A stretch of DNA of 64,000 nucleotides from Drosophila pseudoobscura (Eukaryota > Arthropoda > Insecta > Diptera > Drosophilidae): NCBI RefSeq assembly GCF_009870125.1, contig NC_046683.1:18981001-19045000 (forward strand), in the 5' to 3' direction. Of the stretch, positions 1 to 9,384 are shown in pieces. Under the pieces are notes generated by a model, which saw nothing but the letters and a program-made list of their open reading frames with translations, ran no database searches and was not told the origin of the DNA. Each line of letters opens with the position of its first letter. Positions within the stretch are counted from its first letter, which is position 1. The translations under genes were made by a program, and so were the position numbers.

Positions 1-282
1 CTATTACAAGGCCAGTCTGTCAATTTACAATAAAGAACTGAGGAAAGACAAACGCGCCTCATGGCGTAAGTTCTGTAGCGACATTGAGAATAACTCAGAA
101 GCCTCGCGATTGCGCAAAGTTCTCTCGAAGACTACACCCACTCTGGGCTACCTGAAGAATGCCGACCAATCATGGACAACGTCCAGCAATGAGTCGCTAA
201 ATCTCCTTAACATCCACTATCCGGCTGCGTTGAAAACAGACCACACTACATCGCGGCTCATGCCGTTGCCTCAAGTAATATC

Positions 283-1027
283 ATGAACCTGCTAAGCCAG
301 GAGAACATTTCCTGGGCAATCAAAAGCTTCAAACCATACAAGTCTGCGGGACCAGATGACATCATCCCTGCCCAACTGATTCACGCTGGACAAAAAGCCA
401 CTAATTGGCTCAAAAGGATATACGAGGGAATCTTCTGCCATGGATATATCCCGGGAACCTGTCTTCATACTAAAGTCGTCTTCATCCCCAAGGCAGGCAA
501 GCCCTCGCACACTGCTCCCAAAGATTTCAGACCCATAAGTCTATCGTCCTTCCTTCTGAAGACGATGAAGCGGCTGTTGGGGATGCATCCCACGGTAAAT
601 ATTCCGCCTAGTCTAATCTCAGACTCCCAGCATGCCTATCGGAAAGGAAGATCCACCGAAACGGCCCTACACTCGATCACATCGATCATCGAAGCGTCTC
701 TTAACTGTAAGGAGTACACCCTCGTAGCCTTCCTTGACATAGAAGGCGCTTTTAACAACATCCTTCCGACCGCCATCACGGGCGCACTGACGAATCTGGG
801 GGTTGACTCCCGGACGGTGAGCCTGATCGATCAGATGCTGCAATGCAGGACGGTTGAGGCATCACTGGGGACGTCAACATGCACCAGATTCGTCTGCAGA
901 GGTACACCGCAGGGCTGAGACCTCTCGCCACTCCTATGGAACGTGGCAGTGAACGAACTGCTGCGGGAGATAGAGGGGGGTGGCTGCCGCGTGGAAAATT
1001 TCCGCAGACGTTGTGTGAGTGCATGAC
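283..1027 (+). pseudogene. LOA-type LINE reverse transcriptase fragment, tandem copy 1
   Basis: This is the N-terminal and palm part of a non-LTR reverse transcriptase. It starts near NLLSQENISWAIKSFKPYKS and includes KSAGPDDIIPAQL, FIPKAGK, DFRPISLSSFLLKTMKRLL, QHAYRKGRSTETAL and AFLDIEGAFNNI (the first catalytic Asp region). An in-frame stop follows CRGTPQG, where the third copy has an open PQGGVLSPLLWN motif. The YADD-encoding stretch is missing just before about 1000 and the frame shifts there. At about 1036 LINE identity stops and foreign sequence begins. The copy cannot encode an active polymerase. Clade assignment to LOA (Bilbo/TRIM-like) comes from the RNase H domain and CCTAACC 3' tail of the third copy. 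Confidence 0.88.
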
Positions 1028-1287
1028 AAGTACTCTCATTCAACTTAATCTTAACTAGATATTCTAGAACATCACACGGACTAACACAACAGAAACTAAA
1101 GCTAGAAACAGTGTTAGGATAGGGTGCTGATGTCAAGTTAAGGGTTGGGGGAAAGTCAGGTACAACTAGTTGCACAAATTTGTTATTTATTTCATTTACG
1201 TCCATGTCAACTTGAGTGTTTCATGTTTTCTTCCCAATTCCAATATTTTTAATAATGTGCCATTTTTTCTTACCGCATACCGCATTA

Positions 1288-1736
1288 TTAAACTTTGGCG
1301 TGTAGACGGCGGTCTTGGCAGATTAGCTTTGTTACATTTGATCTTAATGCTTTGTACATATTAAGGTGGCTTTCAGTCTTATATCTTTTAAACTTTTTAA
1401 AGGCGTCATTTCGTTTAATGATACCCATTTTTATTTCATGGTTGAACCAAGAGTTATCTGTTGGTCTAACGGTCGCTTTCTTGATAGGTACATGTTCATT
1501 ATAAAGATAGTCGATGTTTGATTGAAGGTGGGCAAGCTGAGAATTCACAGGCGGCATATAATATATTGTTGTCCAGTCGAGCATGTTAATGTCAGTTCTA
1601 GTTTTCTGAGGTCAATGTTCCTAAAGTCTCTATAGAAGGTAACATAGTCATGGTAGTCAGGATTGATGTCGTATGTCATGAAAATAAAGTCATGTTTTGA
1701 ATACCCTGGCACTGTGAGTTGATCATAGAGTAACAA
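1288..1736 (-). pseudogene. Antisense fragment of another non-LTR retrotransposon (EN-RT linker), copy 1
   Basis: Read on the minus strand this encodes a LINE endonuclease C-terminal and linker segment. It has the layout DWTTIYYMPPVNSQLAHLQ, then DNSWFNHEIKMGIIKRNDA, then an alkaline helix-rich stretch. Such linkers sit between the AP endonuclease and the RT in jockey/CR1-like elements. A 1-bp deletion near 1598 (relative to the copy at 3751-4200) splits the frame. The host LINE is on the plus strand, so this is a foreign, opposite-strand insertion that was then duplicated. The clade is not certain. Confidence 0.6.
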
Positions 1737-1827
1737 TTTTCCGGAATGTCAACAAAAAATAAGTTTAATAGTGTGTTTCTGGTTTTTGTAAAGTTTGTGG
1801 GGTATTAGGCTTGGCAATCGGCTTGGA

Positions 1828-1974
1828 TTGCCTCCACAGGCGCTCAGGGCGCTAATCACAGACTGCGAGGCCAAGGACACCGGCCTAATCGTTGGGTGCG
1901 ACGCCAATGCACACCACTGCCAGTGGGGAAGCACTGACACCAACGAAAGGGGTGAGTACCTTTTCAACTATTAA
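1828..1974 (+). pseudogene. LINE AP-endonuclease C-terminal fragment, unit 1
   Basis: The plus frame reads ALITDCEAKDTGLIVGCDAN followed by AHH and QWGS, the GCDANAHHxxWGS signature of AP-like endonucleases in RNase H-bearing LINEs. It ends at a stop right after EYLFNY. The rest of the endonuclease N-terminus is absent. The same block is found at about 4291-4437 in the next unit and, from a related element, at 57990-58060. Confidence 0.75.
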
Positions 1975-2136
1975 CTGACCACTCAGATGGTCCTATTAAA
2001 TAGGGGGAGTGATCCCACCTTCATTATTAAAAACCGCAAGGAGGTCCTGGACCTCACACTTGCCTCTCATGAGTTACATGGGAACATCGTATTCTGGAGA
2101 GCCCTGGAATAGCACTCCTTCTCGGACCACAGGTAC

Positions 2137-2427
2137 GTGGAAACCGTATTCTCTTTTTCCCTACCGAGACCAGCTCAATTCCGGAACCTTAGGCGGACAA
2201 ACTGGGCTCGGTACTCAGACCACCTCTGTCGTGTTCTCCCTGAGACTCCACTTGAGGAGGAGATTTCCAGGGAAGCCACGACTCATTTTGTTAAACTATT
2301 TACCGACGCCTGCAATGAGGCGCTCGATAAATCCTGCCCCTCTGGCAAGTGCAGAGGCCGGAAGAAACCTGAATGGTGGAATCCGAAACTGAGGGAACTC
2401 CGGAAAGCCTCCCGGAGACTTCAATAA
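2137..2427 (+). pseudogene. LINE EN-RT linker fragment, unit 1
   Basis: An open stretch beginning METVFSFSLPRPAQFRNLRR continues to KKPEWWNPKLRELRKASRRL. The W-W-N-P-x-L motif followed by a basic helix is the standard linker between endonuclease and RT in LINEs. A 3-bp-scale indel at about 2421 ends the frame, whereas the equivalent in the next unit (4601-5215) stays open. It was part of one polyprotein with the RT fragment downstream. Confidence 0.7.
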
Positions 2428-2745
2428 AGCAAAGGCTGAAAACTTTGAGCAGAACTGGGCCTATTACAAGGCCAGTCTGTCAATTTACAATAAAGAACTG
2501 AGGAAAGACAAACGCGCCTCATGGCGTAAGTTCTGTAGCGACATTGAGAATAACTCAGAAGCCTCGCGATTGCGCAAAGTTCTCTCGAAGACTACACCCA
2601 CTCTGGGCTACCTGAAGAATGCCGACCAATCATGGACAACGTCCAGCAATGAGTCGCTAAATCTTCTCCTTAACATCCACTATCCGGCTGCGTTGAAAAC
2701 AGACCACACTACATCGCGGCTCATGCCGTTGCCTCAAGTAATATC

Positions 2746-3490
2746 ATGAACCTGCTAAGCCAGGAGAACATTTCCTGGGCAATCAAAAGCTTCAAACCAT
2801 ACAAGTCTGCGGGACCAGATGACATCATCCCTGCCCAACTGATTCACGCTGGACAAAAAGCCACTAATTGGCTCAAAAGGATATACGAGGGAATCTTCTG
2901 CCATGGATATATCCCGGGAACCTGTCTTCATACTAAAGTCGTCTTCATCCCCAAGGCAGGCAAGCCCTCGCACACTGCTCCCAAAGATTTCAGACCCATA
3001 AGTCTATCGTCCTTCCTTCTGAAGACGATGAAGCGGCTGTTGGGGATGCATCCCACGGTAAATATTCCGCCTAGTCTAATCTCAGACTCCCAGCATGCCT
3101 ATCGGAAAGGAAGATCCACCGAAACGGCCCTACACTCGATCACATCGATCATCGAAGCGTCTCTTAACTGTAAGGAGTACACCCTCGTAGCCTTCCTTGA
3201 CATAGAAGGCGCTTTTAACAACATCCTTCCGACCGCCATCACGGGCGCACTGACGAATCTGGGGGTTGACTCCCGGACGGTGAGCCTGATCGATCAGATG
3301 CTGCAATGCAGGACGGTTGAGGCATCACTGGGGACGTCAACATGCACCAGATTCGTCTGCAGAGGTACACCGCAGGGCTGAGACCTCTCGCCACTCCTAT
3401 GGAACGTGGCAGTGAACGAACTGCTGCGGGAGATAGAGGGGGGTGGCTGCCGCGTGGAAAATTTCCGCAGACGTTGTGTGAGTGCATGAC
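2746..3490 (+). pseudogene. LOA-type LINE reverse transcriptase fragment, tandem copy 2
   Basis: This is nearly identical to the fragment at 283-1027, including the same stop after CRGTPQG (TGA at about 3379) and the same missing YADD segment. It breaks off at about 3499 into the same foreign segment. Sharing of both lesions marks it as a DNA duplicate of copy 1 rather than a separate retrotransposition event. Confidence 0.88.
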
Positions 3491-3750
3491 AAGTACTCTC
3501 ATTCAACTTAATCTTAAGTAGACATTCTAGAACATCACACGGACTAACACAACAGAAACTAAAGCTAGAAACAGTGTTAGGATAGGGTGCTGATGTCAAG
3601 TTAAGGGTTGGGGGAAAGTCAGGTACAACTAGTTGCACAAATTTGTTATTTATTTCATTTACGTCCATGTCAACTTGAGTGTTTCATGTTTTCTTCCCAA
3701 TTCCAATATTTTTAATAATGTGCCATTTTTTCTTACCGCATACCGCGTTA

Positions 3751-4200
3751 TTAAACTTTGGCGTGTAGACGGCGGTCTTGGCAGATTAGCTTTGTTACAT
3801 TTGATCTTAATGCTTTGTACATATTAAGGTGGCTTTCAGTCTTATATCTTTTAAACTTTTTAAAGGCGTCATTTCGTTTAATGATACCCATTTTTATTTC
3901 ATGGTTGAACCAGGAGTTATCTGTTGGTCTAACGGTCGCTTTCTTGATAGGTACATGTTCATTATAAAGATAGTCGATGTTTGATTGAAGGTGGGCAAGC
4001 TGAGAATTCACAGGCGGCATATAATATATTGTTGTCCAGTCGAGCATGTTAATGTCAGTGTCTAGTTTTCTGAGGTCAATGTTCCTAAAGTCTCTATAGA
4101 AGGTAACATAGTCATGGTAGTCAGGATTGATGTCGTAGGTCATGAAAATAAAGTCATGTTTTGAATACCCTGGCACTGTGAGTTGATCATAGAGTAACAA
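3751..4200 (-). pseudogene. Antisense LINE linker fragment, copy 2 (open frame)
   Basis: This 149-codon minus-strand frame joins the two pieces that are split in copy 1. It begins MLLYDQLTVPGYSKHDFIF, passes VTFYRDFRNIDLRKLDTDIN, and ends RSNVTKLICQDRRLHAKV. It reads as the end of an endonuclease domain (TYDINPDYHDYVTFYRDFR) plus the EN-RT linker. No RT or start of the endonuclease is attached. It persists only as a passenger in the tandem unit. Confidence 0.62.
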
Positions 4201-4290
4201 TTTTCCGGACTGTCAACAAAAAATAAGTTTAATAGTGTGTTTCTGGTTTTTGTAAAGTTTGTGGGGTATTAGGCTTGGCAATCGGCTTGG

Positions 4291-5215
4291 ATTGCCTCCA
4301 CAGGCGCTCAGGGCGCTAATCACAGACTGCGAGGCCAAGGACACCGGCCTAATCGTTGGGTGCGACGCCAATGCACACCACTGCCAGTGGGGAAGCACTG
4401 ACACCAACGAAAGGGGTGAGTACCTTTTCAACTATTAACTGACCACTCAGATGGTCCTATTAAATAGGGGGAGTGATCCCACCTTCATTATTAAAAACCG
4501 CAAGGAGGTCCTGGACCTCACACTTGCCTCTCATGAGTTACATGGGAACATCGTATTCTGAAGAGCCCTGGAATAGCACTCCTTCTCGGACCACAGGTAC
4601 GTGGAAACCGTATTCTCTTTTTCCCTACCGAGACCAGCTCAATTCCGGAACCTTAGGCGGACAAACTGGGCTCGGTACTCAGACCACCTCTGTCGTGTTC
4701 TCCCTGAGACTCCACTTGAGGAGGAGATTTCCAGGGAAGCCACGACTCATTTTGTTAAACTATTTACCGACGCCTGCAATGAGGCGCTCGATAAATCCTG
4801 CCCCTCTGGCAAGTGCAGAGGCCGGAAGAAACCTGAATGGTGGAATCCGAAACTGAGGGAACTCCGGAAAGCATCCCGGAGACTCTTCAATAAAGCAAAG
4901 GCTGAAAACGTTGAGCAGAACTGGGCCTATTACAAGGCCAGTCTGTCAATTTACAATAAAGAACTGAGGAAAGACAAACGCGCCTCATGGCGTAAGTTCA
5001 GTAGCGACATTGAGAATAACTCAGAAGCCTCGCGATTGCGCAAAGTTCTCTCGAAGACTACACCCACTCTGGGCTACCTGAAGAATGCCGACCAATCATG
5101 GACAACGTCCAGCAATGAGTCGCTAAAACTTCTCCTTAACATCCACTATCCGGCTGCGTTGAAAACAGACCACACTGCATCGCGGCTCATGCCGTTGCCT
5201 CAAGTAATATCATGA
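4291..5215 (+). pseudogene. LINE endonuclease end plus EN-RT linker leading into copy 3
   Basis: The GCDANAHH endonuclease block (to about 4437) is followed by a region with stops, then an open 204-codon linker from 4601 that ends in a TGA directly at the start of the RT frame (5212-5955). The linker contains KKPEWWNPKLRELRKASRR and a long basic, helical stretch. In the intact parent, EN, linker and RT would form one ORF2 product. Here a frameshift near 5215 separates linker and RT. Confidence 0.72.
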
Positions 5216-6407
5216 ACCTGCTAAGCCAGGAGAACATTTCCTGGGCAATCAAAAGCTTCAAACCATACAAGTCTGCGGGACCAGATGACATCATCCCTGC
5301 CCAACTGATTCACGCTGGACAAAAAGCCACTAATTGGCTCAAAAGGATATACGAGGGAATCTTCTGCCATGGATATATCCCGGGAACCTGTCTTCATACT
5401 AAAGTCGTCTTCATCCCCAAGGCAGGCAAGCCCTCGCACACTGCTCCCAAAGATTTCAGACCCATAAGTCTATCGTCCTTCCTTCTGAAGACGATGAAGC
5501 GGCTGTTGGGGATGCATCCCACGGTAAATATTCCGCCTAGTCTAATCTCAGACTCCCAGCATGCCTATCGGAAAGAAAGATCCGCCGAAACGGCCCTACA
5601 CACGATCACATCGATCATAGAAGCGTCCCTCAACTGTAAGGAGTACACCCTCGTAGCCTTCCTCGACATAGAGGGCGTTTTTAACAACATCCTTCCGACC
5701 GCCATCACGGGCGCACTGACGAATCTGGGGGTTGACTCCCGGACGGTGAGCCTGATCGGTCAGATGCTGCAATGCAGGACGGTTGAGGCATCACTGGGGA
5801 CGTCAACATGCACCAGATTCGTCTGCAGAGGCACCCCGCAGGGCGGAGTCCTCTCGCCCCTCCTGTGGAACGTGGCAGTGAACGAACTGCTGCGGGAGAT
5901 AGAAGGGGGTGGCTGCCGCGTGGAAAATTTCCGCAGACGTTGTGTGAGTGCATGACAAGTACTCTCACGAAAATGTCGAAATGGGCAGACAAATGCGGGT
6001 TAGGCGTCAACCCGTCTAAAACGGAACTGGTGCTCTTCACTAGGAAGTACAAAGTTCCGGCACTGATTCCCCCAAGACTATGTTGGGAAGCGCTAGTCTT
6101 CAGCAACAACGCCAAGTATCTTGGCCTAATCCTCGATAGAAAGCTCGACTGAAAATTGAGCATAAAGGATAGAGTAAAGAAGCCCACAGAGGCCCTCTAT
6201 ACTTGCAGGAAAGCCATCGGAATAAAGTGGGGAATGACCCCCTATATAGTTCGGTGGCTTTACACCGCCATCATACGACCGATCATGCTCTATGGAGTGG
6301 TGGTATGGTGGCCAGCCTTAGACAAAAGGACATGCCTCAATACTACTACATGCTACGCACTACTCCAGGGGAAGCCCTGGATACTGTGCCAGACCTCATC
6401 CCCATAG
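5212..6407 (+). pseudogene. LOA-type LINE reverse transcriptase, tandem copy 3
   Basis: This is the best-preserved RT of the left cluster, with KSAGPDDIIPAQL, FIPKAGK, PISLSSF, AFLDIEGVFNNI and RGTPQGGVLSPLLWN. Right after GGGCRV the expected YADD catalytic box is absent and the reading frame moves; homology resumes with GKFPQTLCECM, then KMSKWADKCGLGVNPSKTEL in the thumb (about 5930-6150). A TGA replaces Trp in KLD(W)KLS at about 6150. A short internal deletion follows CLN at about 6340. RNA-dependent polymerisation is therefore impossible. The same YADD deletion is found in the minus-strand copy at 38803-40952. Confidence 0.88.
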
Positions 6408-6856
6408 ATCTCATGGGAAAGAAGGTGGCAACACTTTCCGCACTCAGAATGAGAGAAGCCAGACTGTGGAAAGCGTCCGCGGTTGGGCACTCGGGAATCC
6501 TGACGAGACACCCGCAATTACCAGAGAGGACAGATTATTGTACCCCTAGTGATCACCTCTCGACGACTTTCCAGGTATCAATCCCACCTAGGGATGACTG
6601 TGAGATGGGCAAACCAGGACCCGCAAATGCGGTTCACTTCTACACTGATGGCTCAAAGTTAGATGGCCGCGTGGGAGGCGGAGTCTACTGCAGCGAGCTG
6701 AACATCAGTCACTGCTTCAGGCTCCCGGAACACTGCAGTTTGTTCCAAGCGGAGGTTGTAGCCATCAAGGAGGTCATTTCCATCGTCTCCAAACTACTTC
6801 TAGACACGCACTTAGTGAGCGTTTTCTCGGACAGCCAAGCAGCTATAGCTGTATAG
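6408..6856 (+). pseudogene. LINE RNase H domain, copy 3
   Basis: The open stretch to 6856 encodes an RNase H1-type domain. HFYTDGSKLDG supplies the first Asp, FQAEVVAIKE the Glu, and FSDSQAAI the next Asp. RNase H after RT is typical of the I/LOA/R1-related LINEs with DEDD RNase H, and fits Bilbo/TRIM of the obscura group. After SDSQAAI a deletion joins straight into the 3' end, removing the C-terminal zinc-knuckle region that the minus-strand copy partly keeps. Confidence 0.82.
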
Positions 6857-7066
6857 ACTCAGCAGAGCACAGTGCTCTGCAGTTACTCGACAGAAGCCTC
6901 CAGATGGGACTACCCTTAATTTGCAACAGCCTGTTCTCCACGGTTTTTAGGCATTATGAAGGGGCACACGACCATGCGGCATCACAACGGACCTTCTACA
7001 GGTCCAAGTGAGCTTGGGAGGGTTTCATCACTCCCCCAGGCTACCGCCTGAACCTAACCTAACCTA
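6857..7066 (+). mobile_element. LINE 3' end with CCTAACC tail, inserted in 5S spacer
   Basis: The segment ends CAGGCTACCGCCTGAACC followed by repeated CCTAACC units, and next comes ATTGTTCGAA, which is 5S spacer. The same 3' end is at 63200-63229 (plus) and 38803-38830 (minus). The CTAACC-type short repeats replace a poly(A) tail, as in other LOA elements. The junction with the spacer is the same base here and at 63229. Confidence 0.85.
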
Positions 7067-7255
7067 ACCATTGTTCGAAAGGGAACGGCATTTCTTTTTC
7101 TAAATAATTGCATAAATACAGGCACCACATATCACATCCAATCCCTGCCAGCAGATCTTAGTCTAGTCGTTTGAACTAAAAACACATCCTATTGTTAGTT
7201 TTGGTCAGTCGAAGGCAGAGCACAAAGGAAACCAACGTTCAGCTCCCAGGCTTTC

Positions 7256-7375
7256 GCCAACGACCATACTACGCTGAATACATCGGTTCTCGTCCGATCA
7301 CCGAAATTAAGCAGCGTCGGGCGCGGTTAGTACTTAGATGGGGGACCGCTTGGGAACACCGCGTGTTTTTGGCTT
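7256..7375 (+). rRNA. 5S rRNA: 5S ribosomal RNA, variant copy
   Basis: This 120-nt sequence begins GCCAACGACCATACTACGCT and ends with GGCTT. It contains the internal control region of RNA polymerase III type 1 promoters (A-box and C-box around AAGCAGCGTCGGGCGCGG and GATGGGGGACCGC). Compared with the other three copies it has T instead of G at position 113 (7368). That base pairs with the 5' strand of helix I, so folding may be weakened and this may be a pseudogene. A CAACTTTTT terminator lies at 7382-7390. Confidence 0.95.
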
Positions 7376-7385
7376 CGTCACCAAC

Positions 7386-7390
7386 TTTTT
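7386..7390 (+). terminator. Pol III T-run terminator of 5S copy 1
   Basis: CGTCACCAACTTTTTGCC follows the 5S 3' end by about 11 nt. A T5 run is a standard Pol III terminator. The same arrangement follows each of the other 5S genes (54414, 63548, 63987 regions). Confidence 0.8.
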
Positions 7391-7486
7391 GCCTTTTGCC
7401 GTATGTTCGTTTCGTTTTTCAATTTTTATTTCTCTTTTCTCTTTTTTCGTTTTTATTTTCCTTTAATTATATTTTGGTTAAGGGAC

Positions 7487-9384
7487 TGTAACGTGTCACC
7501 TACGCACGTCTGTGTATATAAATCCTGCCAGGCTAGCTGTTATTCAGCGAAGGAATGCACACGCTTTGGGTTTCCGGCCTCTGTTCGTCGGCTATTGGAG
7601 TGATGTTCTTGCCCTCCTCCTGCTGGTGGCCTGTACGCATTATACCGCGAATGAAGTAGCGTGTCACGACGAAAATGCTTAACCGGGAGACACTGTTTAT
7701 CCCTGAATAGAATTGTGGATGTGTGCTGAAAAGGTATCTCAACTCCGCCTCTGGTGTTGTCGAAGTCGTGTCGCCCACCCTACCATGGCCATTCAAAACC
7801 GTTCGATTTAATGACGGAATGGCCCCTGTACATTAATACATTATACAGTTTATTCACTTACTGGCTAAAACAATAACATTACCCGCAAATACCATAATAT
7901 AATCGCCCACATTAAAAGAATAGCTAAATTAAATATGTATATGTATAAAATTCCTACAAATACTTGGCTATGTGTCATACAAATGATATACTAAGCAAGT
8001 CCGAAATGGACAAACTAACTTGCTTGCTGACTCCGTAATGTTACGAAACCAATTCGAGTGGGCACTTCTCCCTATCACTCACCGACAAGCCCTAGTTCCC
8101 TTGTTTCAAGTTGTAACTTATTAATAACAGAATTTAAGTCCACTCATACCTTTTCTCCAGTTTATGGTTCCATCGGCGACAGCGCTTTCCTCGATGAATA
8201 CCTAAAGCTGCTGTGGTGGAAAAACACTTAAATGGGCACAAGGTTGGGGGAAATCATGTTTGCAGATCGGCGAGCGTCACGAGAAGCCACTACCGGAATC
8301 AAATCTAATTCTCTCCTAATTAACTCCGCACAAAAATCATAATTAATTACACATTTACAAACGCGAATACAATTACTCCGTCAATCCGTTGCTTCCTCTT
8401 TTTTTTCTATTTTCTTTCTCCCGACTGTTATCTATGTTTCCTTTCCACCTCCTGGGCGAAAGGGAACAGCACACATTCTTTCCCCTGCTTCTGCAGAGAA
8501 AAGGCCAAACGGCCAATCTCCGACGGTGCTAAATCGACACTTTCTCTCCGCCGATCTGCTCGCGACCAAGGGTCGGGCCCTCCTTATCTGCCGCGTCGCG
8601 CTCGACTACTAAAGTGCCGACGCCAACGCCTCGGGAAGCCAGCCGCTTGGGGGGACCGAGCGCTCCCCAAATGTCTTCTCCCTCGCTTCTCCGATGGCTG
8701 AGCGCTTTCCAGACAATCCCAAAGGTTTAAACGCCACTTTGATAGGGTTGCGGCTGCTGTTGTTTGCTGGCTGGCTTCCTTGGACGATCGAATCCGCACT
8801 GATTAACTCGATTTACTAAGCGCCAAGACTACAAATGGGACAACTCTTTATTCTCCTTTAGCCCTTCTCTTCTTTTCCCGCAGCACTTACCCCAATCGGA
8901 CTCAGCGCTATACGGCTTCTGACGACTGAATAGCCCACTCGCCTTCAACAAAGAATCTCGCAGTCGAATCTTGGATTTAGATATTTAGATTCCCTAGAGT
9001 TTTTTTCTTCACTAAATTCTTGCTTTTTCCTTTTCGTCGGACCGATGCGCAACCGACTCAATTGACTTTCACGAGGGAATAGCCGATAGGGACGCCAACG
9101 TTCTGGCGGCAAATCCTCTAATAGGTCCCTGGATGCATTTTCAACAGAGAAAGCCTGACGTTTTGACCTGTTACCGACTTTTTGGGTTTCCCTTGAACCA
9201 TCGTTCGCCTGCCACTCTGAGCACTAGATGGCGCCACAAAAAAACTCAGCATTTCCTGCTACAAGATCAGGCTTGGGGGTCACACTCCCAAGAATGATAA
9301 CAGGACAGCTTGAAGCAGTTGTTTTACTGACGAAGATCTTTCGCGTGAAACCGTCCTACGTAACGACCCTGCAAATCCTCTAAC
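7487..9384 (-). other. 3' noncoding region and 3' LTR of element A
   Basis: No convincing coding frame is seen. On the minus strand it matches the plus-strand block 26455-28286 of the sister copy over its whole length, with a single copy of a roughly 29-bp CTAGGGAATCTAAATATCTA repeat that is doubled in the sister. A TATATAAATCC motif lies on the plus strand at about 7511. The LTR end (TGTAACG on plus) is at 7487. An env-like ORF is not recognisable. Confidence 0.7.

Larger units (their letters stand above)
1..4926 (+). repeat. 2.46-kb tandem duplication of a chimeric LINE segment (two units)
   Basis: The sequence starting CTATTACAAGGCCAGTCTG at 1 recurs at 2461 and again at 4927, so the period is about 2460-2466 bp. 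Each of the first two units holds a LINE RT fragment, then about 750 bp of unrelated sequence with an antisense coding fragment, then the endonuclease end and the EN-RT linker of the next copy. The third copy (from 4927) instead runs on without interruption into the LINE 3' half. Units 1 and 2 share lesions absent from unit 3, for example a stop inside the PQG motif region (about 916 and 3379). The interruption therefore predates the duplication. Small differences (a 3-bp indel near 203/2665, a 1-bp indel near 1598/4060) show some later divergence. Confidence 0.93.
7067..7486 (+). repeat. 5S rDNA repeat unit, left end of broken array
   Basis: The spacer starts ATTGTTCGAAAGGGAACGG, passes a conserved upstream region (TTTGGTCAGTCGAAGGCAG just before the gene), the 5S gene, and a downstream T- and TTTTCG-rich spacer. 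It matches the units at 63224-64000. It is cut at 7486 by the LTR retroelement that starts TGTAACGTGTCACC. Confidence 0.9.

Noticed and set aside
7192..7491. Protein frames across the 5S genes (starting MLVLVSRRQ) at 7192, 54220 and 63354
   Set aside because: They lie over 5S rRNA genes and spacer; recurrence reflects the repeated 5S unit, not a protein family.
7493..7520. TGTATATAAATCC read as a plus-strand LTR promoter
   Set aside because: The LTR belongs to a minus-strand element and this is its end; the TATA-like motif has the wrong direction for its own transcription.
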